A stretch of 64,000 bases of DNA from Duganella alba (GTDB lineage: Bacteria > Pseudomonadota > Gammaproteobacteria > Burkholderiales > Burkholderiaceae_D): NCBI RefSeq assembly GCF_009674495.1, contig NZ_WKJN01000009.1, positions 124,001-188,000 of the forward strand, in the 5' to 3' direction. Shown piece by piece: positions 8,140 through 17,176 of this stretch (within the stretch, counting starts at the first letter, position 1; every line of letters starts with the position of its first letter). A program made the position numbers and the translations under genes. A model generated the notes under the pieces. That model did no database searches. It was given only the letters and a program-made list of their open reading frames with translations, and had not been told where the DNA came from.

Positions 8140-9411
8140 TTAGTTTTTCGGCTGCACGCGCACCACGGCGCCGCCCAGCCAGATGGACAAAAATACCAAT
8201 GGCAGCAGCAGCGCGCCAAGTATGAAGAACGGGGTGTAGTTGCCGCCGGTGGTCAGTTCCGGCACCAGTTGCATGCAGATGATCACGCCCAGCACCGCCG
8301 ACGTACCGCTCAGTCCCGCCAGCGAGCCTACCGTTTTTCCCGAGAAGAAGTCGCTGGGCAGGGTCTGGATGTTGGTGATGGCGGCCTGGAAGCCGAACAG
8401 GATCACGCCGATGGCCAGCACGGCCAGCAGCGGCGTCTGCGCGGCGGCACTGAGCAGCAGGGCAGGCAGCATCAGCAGCAGGCCGATGGCGATCACCAGT
8501 TTGCGGGCGCGGTCGACCGACCAGCCGCGTTCCAGCAGGCTGCCGCACAGCCAGCCGCCGGACAGCGCGCCGGCCGCCGCGCCGACATACGGCACCCAGG
8601 CGAACATGCCGATCTGCTTGACGTCGAAGTGGAATTTCTCGTTGAGGTACAGTGGCAGCCAGCTGACGAACAGCCACCACACCGGATCGATGAAGAAGCG
8701 CGCAGCGATCACGCTCCAGCTCTGGCGATGGCGCAGCAGCTGGCCCAGCGTCGGCACGTATTCATCCTGCACGGTTTGCACGGTCTGTTGCTGGCCGTGC
8801 AGGATGTACTGGCGTTCGTCTTCGCTGATCCACGGATGCGTGCCAGGGCCGGATTTGTAGACGATCAGCCATGGCACGATCCAGATGAAGCCCAGGCTGC
8901 CGATCAGGATGAAGGTGGTTTTCCAGCCGACATAGGCGTACAGGAAAGCCACGAGCGGCGGCGCGATGACCGAGCCGAGCGAGGCGCCGGCGCCGAAGAT
9001 GCCTTGCCCCAGTGCCCGTTCGCGCACCGGAAACCATTCGGCAATGGCCTTGGTGGCGCCCGGCCAGTTGCCCGCTTCGCCCACGCCCAGCATGATCCTG
9101 AACAGGCTGAACGACAGCGCCGAACGCGCCACGAAGTGCAGGGCGATGGCGCCGGACCAGACCACGATCGACAGCAGAAAGCCGATGCGCGTGCCGAGCG
9201 CGTCGAACAGTTTGCCGAACAGCGACTGGCCGACCGCGTAGCCGATCAGGAACACGGTGATGATGTTGGCGTAGTCGCGCTTGTCCATGCCGAGATCGGC
9301 CGCGATGCCCGGCCACATCACCGCCAGCGCCGAGCGGTCGATGTAGTTGATGATGGTGGCGATGGCGACCAGTGTAATGACCAGCCAGCGCAAACCTTTG
9401 ATTGTTTTCAT
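8140..9411 (-). CDS. MFS transporter, hexuronate (ExuT/ACS) type
   Basis: The 423-residue, 12-helix permease opens LRWLVITLVAIATIINYIDRSALAVMWP, a typical start of the anion:cation symporter family that includes ExuT and GudP. It also has RIMLGVGEAGNWPGATKAIAEWFP, another ACS hallmark. It probably moves unsaturated uronate or DEH across the inner membrane. The ATG at 9411 is preceded by GGAGACAAAGGC; a longer frame up to 9933 runs inside the kinase gene and is rejected. It sits 35 bases after the sugar kinase gene and 13 bases before the SGNH gene. Confidence 0.87.
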   Translation of the reverse strand: MKTIKGLRWLVITLVAIATIINYIDRSALAVMWPGIAADLGMDKRDYANIITVFLIGYAVGQSLFGKLFDALGTRIGFLLSIVVWSGAIALHFVARSALSFSLFRIMLGVGEAGNWPGATKAIAEWFPVRERALGQGIFGAGASLGSVIAPPLVAFLYAYVGWKTTFILIGSLGFIWIVPWLIVYKSGPGTHPWISEDERQYILHGQQQTVQTVQDEYVPTLGQLLRHRQSWSVIAARFFIDPVWWLFVSWLPLYLNEKFHFDVKQIGMFAWVPYVGAAAGALSGGWLCGSLLERGWSVDRARKLVIAIGLLLMLPALLLSAAAQTPLLAVLAIGVILFGFQAAITNIQTLPSDFFSGKTVGSLAGLSGTSAVLGVIICMQLVPELTTGGNYTPFFILGALLLPLVFLSIWLGGAVVRVQPKN

Positions 9412-9446
9412 GCCTTTGTCTCCGTTATTTTTGTGGGGCAGGCGTG

Positions 9447-10460
9447 TCAGGCTAAAGCCAGTTGGTCGCGGGTGGGCAGGCCTTCGCAGTCGCCGCGGAA
9501 CTGCACCACGCGCGCGCCGATGGCGTTGCCGCGCGCGGCGGCCTCGCTGAGCGGCAGGCCGTCGAGCAGGCCGCTGATGACGCCGACCGCGAAGCCGTCG
9601 CCGGCGCCGACCGTATCGACCACCTCGCGCACCGGCAGGCCGGGGACGATGCAGCCACGCCTCCCATCCGTGCCGCTTCCGCTGCCCGAGCGGCCGTCCT
9701 GCTCTTGACTGCTGCCGTTGGCGTAGCCGCCATGTGCACTGGCGGCGTAGGCGCCGTCCGGTCCCAGTTTGACGACCACATGGCGCGCGCCGCGTTCCAG
9801 ATACCACTCGGCGATGCCGGCGGCATCCTCGCAGCCAGTGAGCAAGCGTCCTTCCGCGAGGCCGGGCATGACGATGTCCGCCTGGCTGGCCAGCGCATTG
9901 ATGGTGGCGATCATCTCCGCCTGAGACGGCCACAGGCGCGGCCGCAGGTTGGGATCGAAGCTGACCAGCCTTCCATCCGCGCGCGCCTGCCGCGCCAGCG
10001 CGAACGCCAGCTCGCCGCAGCCGATCGACAGCGCTGGCGAAATCCCCGTCAGGTGCAGCAGACGCGCCTGCTGGAATTCGCTGCCCGGCGCCGGCATATC
10101 GTCCGGCGACAAATGGCTGGCGGCCGAACCGCGCCGGAAATACTCCACCTGCGGATCGCTGCCGTCGGCCACCATCTGCTTGAGCATGAAGCCGGTCGGA
10201 TAGCGCTCGTCCGTGCGCAGATGGCGCAGGTCCAGGCCCTCGGCCGCCATGAACGCGCGCAGATGCCGGCCCAGGCTGTCCTGCCCCAGGCTGCTGATGT
10301 AGCCGACCTTGAAGCCCAGCCGGCTCAGTCCCACCGCCACATTCAGCTCGGCGCCGGCGGTGGCGCGCTCGAATTCGCGCACCTCCTCCAGCAGGCCGGG
10401 CTGGCGGGCGATCATCAAGGCCATCGCTTCGCCCATGGTGACTACATCGGGTATCTGCAT
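9447..10460 (-). CDS. kdgK: 2-dehydro-3-deoxygluconokinase (PfkB family) with low-complexity insertion
   Basis: The 337-residue ribokinase-fold enzyme has the N-terminal GAELNVAVGLSRLGF motif and the C-terminal signature DTVGAGDGF with the catalytic Asp. In alginate catabolism KdgK phosphorylates 2-keto-3-deoxygluconate produced by the DEH reductase, which fits its place next to an SDR and a lyase. About residues 243-269 form a Gly/Ser/Gln-rich stretch (ANGSSQEQDGRSGSGSGTDG) just before the ATP-site region. This looks like an insertion not needed by the fold. The gene symbol is assigned by family and context. Confidence 0.82.
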   Translation of the reverse strand: MQIPDVVTMGEAMALMIARQPGLLEEVREFERATAGAELNVAVGLSRLGFKVGYISSLGQDSLGRHLRAFMAAEGLDLRHLRTDERYPTGFMLKQMVADGSDPQVEYFRRGSAASHLSPDDMPAPGSEFQQARLLHLTGISPALSIGCGELAFALARQARADGRLVSFDPNLRPRLWPSQAEMIATINALASQADIVMPGLAEGRLLTGCEDAAGIAEWYLERGARHVVVKLGPDGAYAASAHGGYANGSSQEQDGRSGSGSGTDGRRGCIVPGLPVREVVDTVGAGDGFAVGVISGLLDGLPLSEAAARGNAIGARVVQFRGDCEGLPTRDQLALA

Positions 10461-10472
10461 GCGTGCGGCTCC

Positions 10473-12467
10473 TTAGAACTTCAGTGTGGTGGTCAGCGTG
10501 GCGGCCTTGCTGGCCGGCAGGGACAGGCGCAGCACGGAGCCACGTTCTTCCTTCGGCCCCTTGTCGACGTTGCCCGGCGGGCCGGCCGCTACCACGATGC
10601 CCGGTGCGATGACGGCTTTGGCGCCGGCGGTGGCGACGTCCACTTTCAGCGATGCCGGCTGGCCGGGCACGACGAAGCTTTGTGCGCCGGTCTGGGTGAT
10701 GGCGCGGTCGCCATGCACCTGCGCCGTCAGCACCACCGGCTTGCTGGCGCGCAACGTGTCGGTGACGGTCCAGACGCCGCGTGCGTAGCTGAAGCGGCGT
10801 TCCAGTTTTTCCACGCCCAGTTCCGGACGATAGGCGCCGGCCAGTTCGGCGACGATGCCGGCGCGGTCGCGTTCCAGTTTGGCGCTGGCGATGCGGATGC
10901 TGTCCAGCCGCGCATACGGATAGTCGCGGAAGGCGTCATGGCCGCCGCCTTCGTTGGCCTGGCCCTGGTCGTCGATCAGCAGCGTGTTGCTCAGGTTGCT
11001 TTTCGGGATGCCGGCGTAGCCCATCGGCCCGGTCAGATAGCTGCCGCCGCCGAACAGGATGAAGCTGCCCGCGTCGGGATGCGAATGGCCCATTTCCAGG
11101 TGCCAGTCCGGCAGCTTGTCGATCACGTGCGCCACGTGGTGGCCTTCCGGCGGGCCGGCGCGGAAGGCGAAGGCGGTGGCCTTGGTCGTCCAGTCGCTGC
11201 GCCAGTAGACCGTGCCGAGGTCGTCGAAATGGTGGTGCGGCGTCATGGCCGACATCGGCGACGATTTCAGCGCGGGATCGCGCCACAGCAGGGTCCAGAA
11301 ATCCTCGGCGCAGACGTGGCCTAGCGAGGCCATCCAGTCCGCCACGCCTTGCGCTTCGGGATTCTTGAAGCGCGCGGCCAGGCGGTACAGCAGGTTATAG
11401 TTGGAATTGAGCTTGCCGCCGGGATGCGTGCGCGCCGGTTCCTCGCCGACGCGGGAACGGGTGATCGGGCCTTCGAAGGCATCGCCGAAGTCGTAGATGT
11501 CCTGGCCGTTCGGCGTGATCGAGTGGGCGATGTACAGGTGCGCCTTGCTCAATGCCGGCGTGTCGTACAGGTCGTCGCCGGCGGCGTGGGCGAAGGCGTC
11601 CAGCGCGTGGATGATCCACGGCATGGAGAAGATCCAGTATTCCACGCCTTCGTAGAAGTAACCGTCCGGCGAGGCCACTTCCAGCACGCGGGTGAAGATG
11701 GCGCGCGATAGCGCCGCCCATTGCGCCGCTTCCGGCGTGTCGTCCCACACCGCATAGGCAGCCACGGCGAGACCAGCGATCGGGATGAAGCAGTGGTTCT
11801 GACTGTACGAGTACGATTTGCCCGGCTTCGGCGAGAAGTGCTTCGCAAGGATGCCGGCCTGGCGTATCAGTTTGTCGCGGTAGCGCTTGCGTTCTTCCTC
11901 GGTCAGCGCGTCGTACAGCAGGTCGTAGCCGGCGCCCAGGCCGTACAGCAGGTGGCCGGCGGCGAGGTCGATGTCCGGCTTGCTGAAGGTGTAGCCCCAG
12001 ACTTCGTAGCTGACCGCCGCGTCCATGTAGCGTTTGGCCGCTTCCAGGTACTTGGCGTCGCCTTCGATCTGGTAGGCCAGCGCCGCGCCGACGATGCCGA
12101 TGGCGGTGTTGTTCTGCGCGCGGCGCTTCTGCGCCGGTGCGGCGGCGGGTGCTTCGCGCATGGCGATCAGGCCGGCAAGGCCTTTTTGCCATTCGGCGCG
12201 CTGGCTGCCCCTGGCGCGCTGGCGCAGGTCATCGAGGCCGGCCTTGGTGGTGTAGACGCGCGGGTGCACGCCGCGCAATTCGGGACGCAGCGCCGCCGGA
12301 TGCGCTTTCATCAGCGTTTCCAGCGGATGCGGGCCGCCGGTCACTTTGCCCTGCATGGTGCCCAGCGACTCGCGCGCATCCTGCGCCAGCGCGCTGGTCA
12401 GCGAAAACGCAGGCAAGGAGAGGGCCGCAGCGCCAAGGAAACGGCGCCGTGTGAAGGTTTGATTCAT
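10473..12467 (-). CDS. Heparinase II/III-type polysaccharide lyase, oligoalginate-lyase-like (PL15/PL17 group), Tat-exported
   Basis: The 664-residue product starts MNQTFTRRRFLGAAALSLPA, a twin-arginine signal. An alpha/alpha-toroid follows, opening with HPRVYTTKAGLDDLRQRA, a DUF4962-like feature of PL15 enzymes. The toroid contains SYSQNHCFIPIAGLAVAAY, with the NH pair expected at the active site. A C-terminal beta-sheet heparinase domain contains MGHSHPDAGSFILFGG. Such enzymes release monomeric unsaturated uronate (DEH) exolytically, which would complement the PL7 endolyase. The start at 12467 gives a complete Tat signal. PL15 versus PL17 cannot be settled by eye. Confidence 0.78.
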   Translation of the reverse strand: MNQTFTRRRFLGAAALSLPAFSLTSALAQDARESLGTMQGKVTGGPHPLETLMKAHPAALRPELRGVHPRVYTTKAGLDDLRQRARGSQRAEWQKGLAGLIAMREAPAAAPAQKRRAQNNTAIGIVGAALAYQIEGDAKYLEAAKRYMDAAVSYEVWGYTFSKPDIDLAAGHLLYGLGAGYDLLYDALTEEERKRYRDKLIRQAGILAKHFSPKPGKSYSYSQNHCFIPIAGLAVAAYAVWDDTPEAAQWAALSRAIFTRVLEVASPDGYFYEGVEYWIFSMPWIIHALDAFAHAAGDDLYDTPALSKAHLYIAHSITPNGQDIYDFGDAFEGPITRSRVGEEPARTHPGGKLNSNYNLLYRLAARFKNPEAQGVADWMASLGHVCAEDFWTLLWRDPALKSSPMSAMTPHHHFDDLGTVYWRSDWTTKATAFAFRAGPPEGHHVAHVIDKLPDWHLEMGHSHPDAGSFILFGGGSYLTGPMGYAGIPKSNLSNTLLIDDQGQANEGGGHDAFRDYPYARLDSIRIASAKLERDRAGIVAELAGAYRPELGVEKLERRFSYARGVWTVTDTLRASKPVVLTAQVHGDRAITQTGAQSFVVPGQPASLKVDVATAGAKAVIAPGIVVAAGPPGNVDKGPKEERGSVLRLSLPASKAATLTTTLKF

Positions 12468-12486
12468 CGATGGCTCCGGAAGGGAA

Positions 12487-13242
12487 TCAGTAGAGGCCAA
12501 GGCCGCCGTTGACCTGGATGATTTCGCCGGCCAGGAAAGCGGCGCGTTCGGACGCCAGGAACACCACCACGTTGGCGACGTCTTCCGGCGTGCCTTCGCG
12601 GCGGGCCGGCGTGCGTTCGGCGATGGCCTGGCGGTTGGCCGGCGTGTTGAAGGTGTCGTGGAAGCGGGTGGCGATCAGGCCCGGCGAGACGCCGTTGACG
12701 CGGATGCCCAGCGGGCCGACTTCCTTGGCCAGCGCGCGGGTGAAGGTGGCAATCGCCGCCTTGGATGCCGCGTAATGCGCCGAACCAGGACCGCCGCCAT
12801 CGAACGCCGCCAGCGACGACATGGTGATGATGGCGCCACGGCCGCGCGGCTCCATGCGCTTCAGCGCCGCCTGGCTGATCAGGAAGGTGGTGGTGAGGTT
12901 CAGGTTCAACGCCTCGTTCCACAAGGTCAGCGGCATTTCCGACACGCGGCAGCGCTGGATCAGGCCGCCGATGTTGGCGAACAGGATGTCGATCTCGCCG
13001 ATGGCGCCTTCCGCTTCGGCAAAGACCTGTTCGGCGATCTTGTCATCGGTCAGGTCGGCCTTGATGGCCTGGGCGTTGCGGCCGAGGGCGCGGATTTGCG
13101 CCACCACGTCCGCCGCTTCGTCGGCGCTGCTCCAGTAGGTCAGCACGACGTCGGCGCCGGCCTGTGCCAATGCCAGCGAGCTGGCCTTGCCGATGCCCGA
13201 GGCGCCGCCCATTACAAGTGCGCGTTTTCCGATAAGTTCCAT
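12487..13242 (-). CDS. SDR-family oxidoreductase, probable DEH reductase
   Basis: The 251-residue short-chain dehydrogenase has the GGASGIGKA cofactor site (residues 12-20) and the YAASK catalytic pair preceded by MSSLAAF. It ends VNGGLGLY, a common C-terminus of FabG-like SDRs. In alginate pathways an SDR of this size reduces 4-deoxy-L-erythro-5-hexoseulose uronate to KDG. Its place between the lyase and the LacI regulator, with the KDG kinase nearby, supports that. Substrate assignment is from context; the fold itself is secure. The lyase gene begins 19 bases downstream. Confidence 0.8.
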   Translation of the reverse strand: MELIGKRALVMGGASGIGKASSLALAQAGADVVLTYWSSADEAADVVAQIRALGRNAQAIKADLTDDKIAEQVFAEAEGAIGEIDILFANIGGLIQRCRVSEMPLTLWNEALNLNLTTTFLISQAALKRMEPRGRGAIITMSSLAAFDGGGPGSAHYAASKAAIATFTRALAKEVGPLGIRVNGVSPGLIATRFHDTFNTPANRQAIAERTPARREGTPEDVANVVVFLASERAAFLAGEIIQVNGGLGLY

Positions 13243-13275
13243 GGCTATGCTCTTTCAGATCAATGGTTGAGTGGA

Positions 13276-14313
13276 CTACTTGGGTGGCGCCGCGGTGGAC
13301 GCCCGTACGATCAGTTCCGGCGCGAACAGCTCGCCGCCCGCCGTCGCCGTGTTCGGCGCGAGGATGCGTTGCACCGCCGCGTCGGCCATGGCCTGAATCG
13401 GCTGGCGCAGCGTGGTAAGCGGCGGGTCGTTGGCGGCGGAGAAGAAAATATCGTCGATGCCGATCAGCGAGAAATCCTGCGGCAGCCGCTTGCCCAGTTG
13501 TTTCAGGCCGATGCCGATGCCGATCGCCATCATGTCGTTGATGGCGATGGCGGCGGTCGGCTTGCTGGCGGCCGACAGCAGGCGCGCCGCCGCGCTGCGT
13601 CCCAGTTCAAACAGCTGGGTGTCGCCGTGCAGGTCGGTCGGTGCGTCGGTGGCGTCGGCGATCACCAGTTCGCCGCTGACGCCGGCCGCCGCCGTCGCCT
13701 GCTGGAAGCCTTTCACGCGGTCCTGGCGGTTCAGCGTGAACGGTGGCGGCGTCACCAGCGCGATGGAACGGTGGCCCAGCGCCACCAGATGCTCCACCGC
13801 CTTGGTGGTGGCCGCCACGTTGTCGACCGAGATGGTGGTAATGCGTTCGTGGCTGTCATCGGAACGTTTGATGTCGAACGCCACCACCGGGCAGCGCGCC
13901 GTCATCGCCACCAGGTGGTCGGTGTCGTTCAGCGCCGAGCCGGTGATGATGCCCTGCGCGCCGTAGGCCAGCAGGTCGGCCATCACGGCCCGTTCACGCT
14001 CCGGATCGCGGAAGGTGCTGAAGGTCATCACGTGGCAGTGGTGGCGCGCGGCGGCCGTCTCCACCGCACAGGCCAGCGAACCGAAGAACTGATTGGCCAG
14101 CGACGGCACCAGCAGTCCCACCATGGAGGCGACGCCGGTCTTCAGCTGGCGGGCGGCGTTGTTGGGCCGGTAGCCCAGCTGCTCGATCGCCTGCTGGATC
14201 TTGCGCTGGGTGTCGGGCCGCATCTGCTCCATGCGGTTGTTCAGAAAATTCGAGATGCTGGTGGTCGATACGCCGGCCAGTCTCGCTACATCCTGAATTT
14301 TTGGTTCGCTCAT
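13276..14313 (-). CDS. LacI-family transcriptional regulator of the alginate cluster
   Basis: The 345-residue regulator has a LacI helix-turn-helix (IQDVARLAGVSTTSISNFLNN), the hinge helix region (QAIEQLGYRPNNAARQLKTG) and the periplasmic-binding-like sugar domain ending in the PPLTTLRQP motif. It is encoded within the operon, 24 bases after the TonB receptor gene, so it is probably autoregulated. Two palindromes with a central CG, the LacI-family pattern, lie upstream of the receptor gene and are the likely operators. The inducer is presumably an alginate breakdown product such as DEH or KDG. Confidence 0.9.
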   Translation of the reverse strand: MSEPKIQDVARLAGVSTTSISNFLNNRMEQMRPDTQRKIQQAIEQLGYRPNNAARQLKTGVASMVGLLVPSLANQFFGSLACAVETAAARHHCHVMTFSTFRDPERERAVMADLLAYGAQGIITGSALNDTDHLVAMTARCPVVAFDIKRSDDSHERITTISVDNVAATTKAVEHLVALGHRSIALVTPPPFTLNRQDRVKGFQQATAAAGVSGELVIADATDAPTDLHGDTQLFELGRSAAARLLSAASKPTAAIAINDMMAIGIGIGLKQLGKRLPQDFSLIGIDDIFFSAANDPPLTTLRQPIQAMADAAVQRILAPNTATAGGELFAPELIVRASTAAPPK

Positions 14314-14338
14314 GATTTCCTTGTTGAGTGTTATGCGC

Positions 14339-16771
14339 TCAGAACGCCACGTCCAGGCGGATCGAGGTGTAGCGGAACGCGTCGCGGGCGGGTTGCCAGC
14401 CGTATGATCTGATGTCGGAGCCGCCGGCGGCCTTCTTGAAGTTCAGGAAGGTGCCGACATTGCCGACAGCATAATGGTGGTCGAACAGGTTTTTGACGCC
14501 GAACGACAATTTATATTTACCCTTGGCGTCCTTGATCGAGGCGCCGAGGTCGAAGATGCCATAGCCGGGCCGTTGCAGCGACGGGTCTTGGCTGATCGCG
14601 CCCTGCACCTTGGCCTGGGTGCGCCACTGGGCGTTGATCGCCGCCACGTAGGGCATCCACGACACCGCCGGCAGCGTGTACTCGCCGCCCATGCTGGCCT
14701 TCCATTTCGGCGCGTTGGGCATCATGCCGCCGCTGGCGTCGCGCAGGAAGGAACCGGGCACCAGCAGGTTGGGGATGGTGCAGTCGGTGGCGCCGCTGTA
14801 GCACGGACCCTGGGTCCAGTCGCGCACCACGGCGCGGGTGTAGGCCATGCTGGCATTGAGCAGCAGCGCGCGGGTGGCCAGCACGGTGGCGTCGGCCTCG
14901 AAGCCGCGCGTCTGCAGCGACGGAATGCTGTACAGCACGCTGGCCTGGCTGCCGTCGGTGAAGCGCTCGGTGGCCGAGGTCTGGTAGTCGCGGAAGCGGG
15001 TCTGGAAGATGGCCGCGTTCAAGGTCGCGCGGTTGTTCCACAGGTTGGCCTTGAAGCCGGCTTCGAAGCTGGTGGCTTTTTCCGGCGCCAGCGGCAGGTG
15101 GGCGAACACGTTGACGTTGTTGGCGCCGCTGGTCATGTCGTAGGCCACGCCCTTGTGGCCGGTGGAGGCGGTGCCGTACATCATCATCTCGTCGTTCAGG
15201 TGATAGGTGTAGCCGAGCTTGCCGGTGACGGCGTTTTCCTTGTTCTGCGGCGCCACGTACAGGTTCTCGCCGGTGTGCACATTGTTGGCGGCGGTCGACG
15301 ACAGGCTGTCGATGGTGTGGAACGAGTAATCGTTGGCCTCGTGGTTGTAGCGCAGGCCGGCGCTCAAGCTCTGCTTCGGCGCGAAATCCCAGTTGGTGTT
15401 GGCGTAGATCGCGTGCGTCAGGCTGCCCGAGTTGGTGTCGTAGTTGGTGTAGTTGGTTTCCTTGACGAAGGCGTTGCCGCGCAAATAGGTGCGGTACAGC
15501 GTGTTGCGCGCCGCCCAGAGGCCGACCAGGTAGCGGAAGTTGCCGCTGTCCGGCGAGGTCAGGCGGAACTCCTGAGTCGAGGTCTTGCTTTCCAGCGTGC
15601 CGTTGATCATCGGGGCGTCGGCGATGCCGGACGGCTTGCCGGCCGCATTGACCTGGTAAAAGGTCGAAATCAGGTCGATGTTGTCGTTGTCGCGGAAGTC
15701 GTTGGACAGGTTGTTGTCCACCGAGGTGATCGAGGTCAGCGAATGGCCGGCCAGCGGCGAGCTCTCCGGGAAGGCGTAGTTGACGCGCACGCCCAGCGCG
15801 CGGTCGGTCGCTTCCAGGCCGGTCGGCGAGTCGTTGCGGATCTCGCGGTTCCACTGGCTGACGTGGATGCCGCGCAGCACGGCGGTGTTGGACAGCGCCG
15901 TGTAGTTCTTGTTGTACAGGTAGCCGACGCCGTCGCCGATCGAGGTGATGGCGGCGGTGTTGCCGGTGGCCAGCGAGTGGTCGAAGCGCGGCGTGATCAG
16001 CACGTCCAGGTCGTTCGACAGTTTCCATTGCAGCTTGGCCATGAAGGTCTTGGCGCCGGAGCCGTTCTGCATGCTGTCGTTGGTCAGGTTGTGCAGCATG
16101 CCGGGGAAGTTGGTCTTGCTGGCGTATAGGCGCATGCCGAAGGTGTCGGTCAGGCGGCCGCTGAGCGAGGCGGCGACGCGGTATTCGTGGTCGCTGGTGT
16201 CGTAGACGCTGACACGGGTCTGCATCGGGCCGGCGCCGATCGGCTTGGTGGTCATCACCACCGCGCCGGCGATCGCGCTCTTGCCGAACAGCGTGCTTTG
16301 CGGGCCTTTCAGCACTTCGACGCGGGCCATGTCGGTCATGTCCTTGAACGCCTGCTGGGTCTGCGAATACGGAATGTCGTCGACCAGGATGGCGACGTCG
16401 CCCTCGATGCCGAGGTTGTTCGAGGTGGTGCCGATGCCGCGCATATTGATGCTGTTGGTGCCGACCTGGGTGCCGACCGACACCGACAGCGCCGGCGACA
16501 GGTTGATGATGTCGACCAGTTCGCGCACATTGTTACGCTGCATGGCTTCCTCGCTCAGCACCGAGATCGAGGCCGGCACGTCTTCCAGCCGTTCGACGCG
16601 GCGGTTGGCGGTCACCACCACCGATTCCAGCTTCAGCTGTTCCGGCGCGGCGGCGGCGTCGCCGGCTTGCTGGGCGTGCGCGGGCAGGGCGCCCAGCAGG
16701 GCCAGGGCCACGGCGGAAGCAATCGGGGTCAGGCGGCAGCGCGGGGCGCCGGGCGTTTTTGGTCCAGTCAT
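14339..16771 (-). CDS. TonB-dependent receptor, probable alginate oligosaccharide uptake
   Basis: The product is about 810 residues, with a signal peptide ending near ALPAHAQQ and a plug domain (LESVVVTANRRVERLEDVPASI, then NINMRG-type SINMRGIGTTSN). It ends SIRLDVAF with a C-terminal aromatic residue, as usual for outer-membrane barrels. Two adjacent in-frame ATGs lie at 16774 and 16771; the second has GGAG at six bases and is chosen. It is the first gene of the nine-gene cluster and follows the two candidate LacI operators. The substrate is inferred from the downstream lyases. Confidence 0.85.
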   Translation of the reverse strand: MTGPKTPGAPRCRLTPIASAVALALLGALPAHAQQAGDAAAAPEQLKLESVVVTANRRVERLEDVPASISVLSEEAMQRNNVRELVDIINLSPALSVSVGTQVGTNSINMRGIGTTSNNLGIEGDVAILVDDIPYSQTQQAFKDMTDMARVEVLKGPQSTLFGKSAIAGAVVMTTKPIGAGPMQTRVSVYDTSDHEYRVAASLSGRLTDTFGMRLYASKTNFPGMLHNLTNDSMQNGSGAKTFMAKLQWKLSNDLDVLITPRFDHSLATGNTAAITSIGDGVGYLYNKNYTALSNTAVLRGIHVSQWNREIRNDSPTGLEATDRALGVRVNYAFPESSPLAGHSLTSITSVDNNLSNDFRDNDNIDLISTFYQVNAAGKPSGIADAPMINGTLESKTSTQEFRLTSPDSGNFRYLVGLWAARNTLYRTYLRGNAFVKETNYTNYDTNSGSLTHAIYANTNWDFAPKQSLSAGLRYNHEANDYSFHTIDSLSSTAANNVHTGENLYVAPQNKENAVTGKLGYTYHLNDEMMMYGTASTGHKGVAYDMTSGANNVNVFAHLPLAPEKATSFEAGFKANLWNNRATLNAAIFQTRFRDYQTSATERFTDGSQASVLYSIPSLQTRGFEADATVLATRALLLNASMAYTRAVVRDWTQGPCYSGATDCTIPNLLVPGSFLRDASGGMMPNAPKWKASMGGEYTLPAVSWMPYVAAINAQWRTQAKVQGAISQDPSLQRPGYGIFDLGASIKDAKGKYKLSFGVKNLFDHHYAVGNVGTFLNFKKAAGGSDIRSYGWQPARDAFRYTSIRLDVAF

Positions 16772-16817
16772 CATAGTCTCCGTTATCTTATATTTATCAT
16801 CTTGATACTGCAACGAT

Positions 16818-16837
16818 TTACTGTATCGTTACAGTAA
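16818..16837. promoter_or_regulatory. Candidate LacI-type operator 1
   Basis: TTACTGTATCGTTACAGTAA has perfect 8-base arms around TCGT with a central CG, the hallmark of LacI/PurR-family sites. It begins 47 bases upstream of the TonB receptor start, at the position of the operon promoter. Half-sites of the same type (GATACTG at 16804-16810) lie just beside it. Confidence 0.7.
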
Positions 16838-16898
16838 CTCGGGAAAAAAAATATTGATGGAACATACGGCGAACTGCTGCGATCGCTACTGTATCGAT

Positions 16899-16918
16899 TT
16901 ACTGTAACGATGCAGTAA
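16899..16918. promoter_or_regulatory. Candidate LacI-type operator 2
   Basis: TTACTGTAACGATGCAGTAA repeats the first palindrome with one arm mismatch and again a central CG. Its centre is 81 bases from that of operator 1, a spacing compatible with looping by a tetrameric or dimer-paired regulator. A further half-site (TACTGTATC) precedes it at 16888. Confidence 0.65.
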
Positions 16919-17176
16919 GCATAAAGCATCGTCTGTCGAAGTCAACCACTTTCGATGCTGCGGTGCGCCAGCCGCTGTTGCGCGCAGGAGTACGCCCGCT
17001 GGATATTCCTTGTTATAGGGAAAGTAATCCGCTAAGCTGATGGCACTCTTCCCCTGCCGTCATGCCACCTCCTGCCTGGCGTGCATCAATACGGCCTCAC
17101 CCCTGCCGTGTCCGACATCTCGTCGCACTACTATGAGCCCATAGGGCCGCTATCGATTTTCCTATTGGAGATAAGC

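Larger units (their letters stand above)
16772..17176. other. Intergenic region between the alginate operon and the chemoreceptor
   Basis: This gap of about 400 bases holds the two palindromic operators described separately and AT-rich sequence next to the receptor start. A weak minus-strand pair (TTGCAG, 15 bases, TATAAG) could be the operon promoter. From 16919 to 17176 I see no credible gene, hairpin or strong promoter; the reading frame open from 17081 is upstream sequence of the chemoreceptor. Confidence 0.6.

Noticed and set aside
9412..9933. Upstream extension of the MFS transporter frame
   Set aside because: It overlaps the sugar kinase, has no ribosome site and no family similarity; the ATG at 9411 has a good site and the normal N-terminus.
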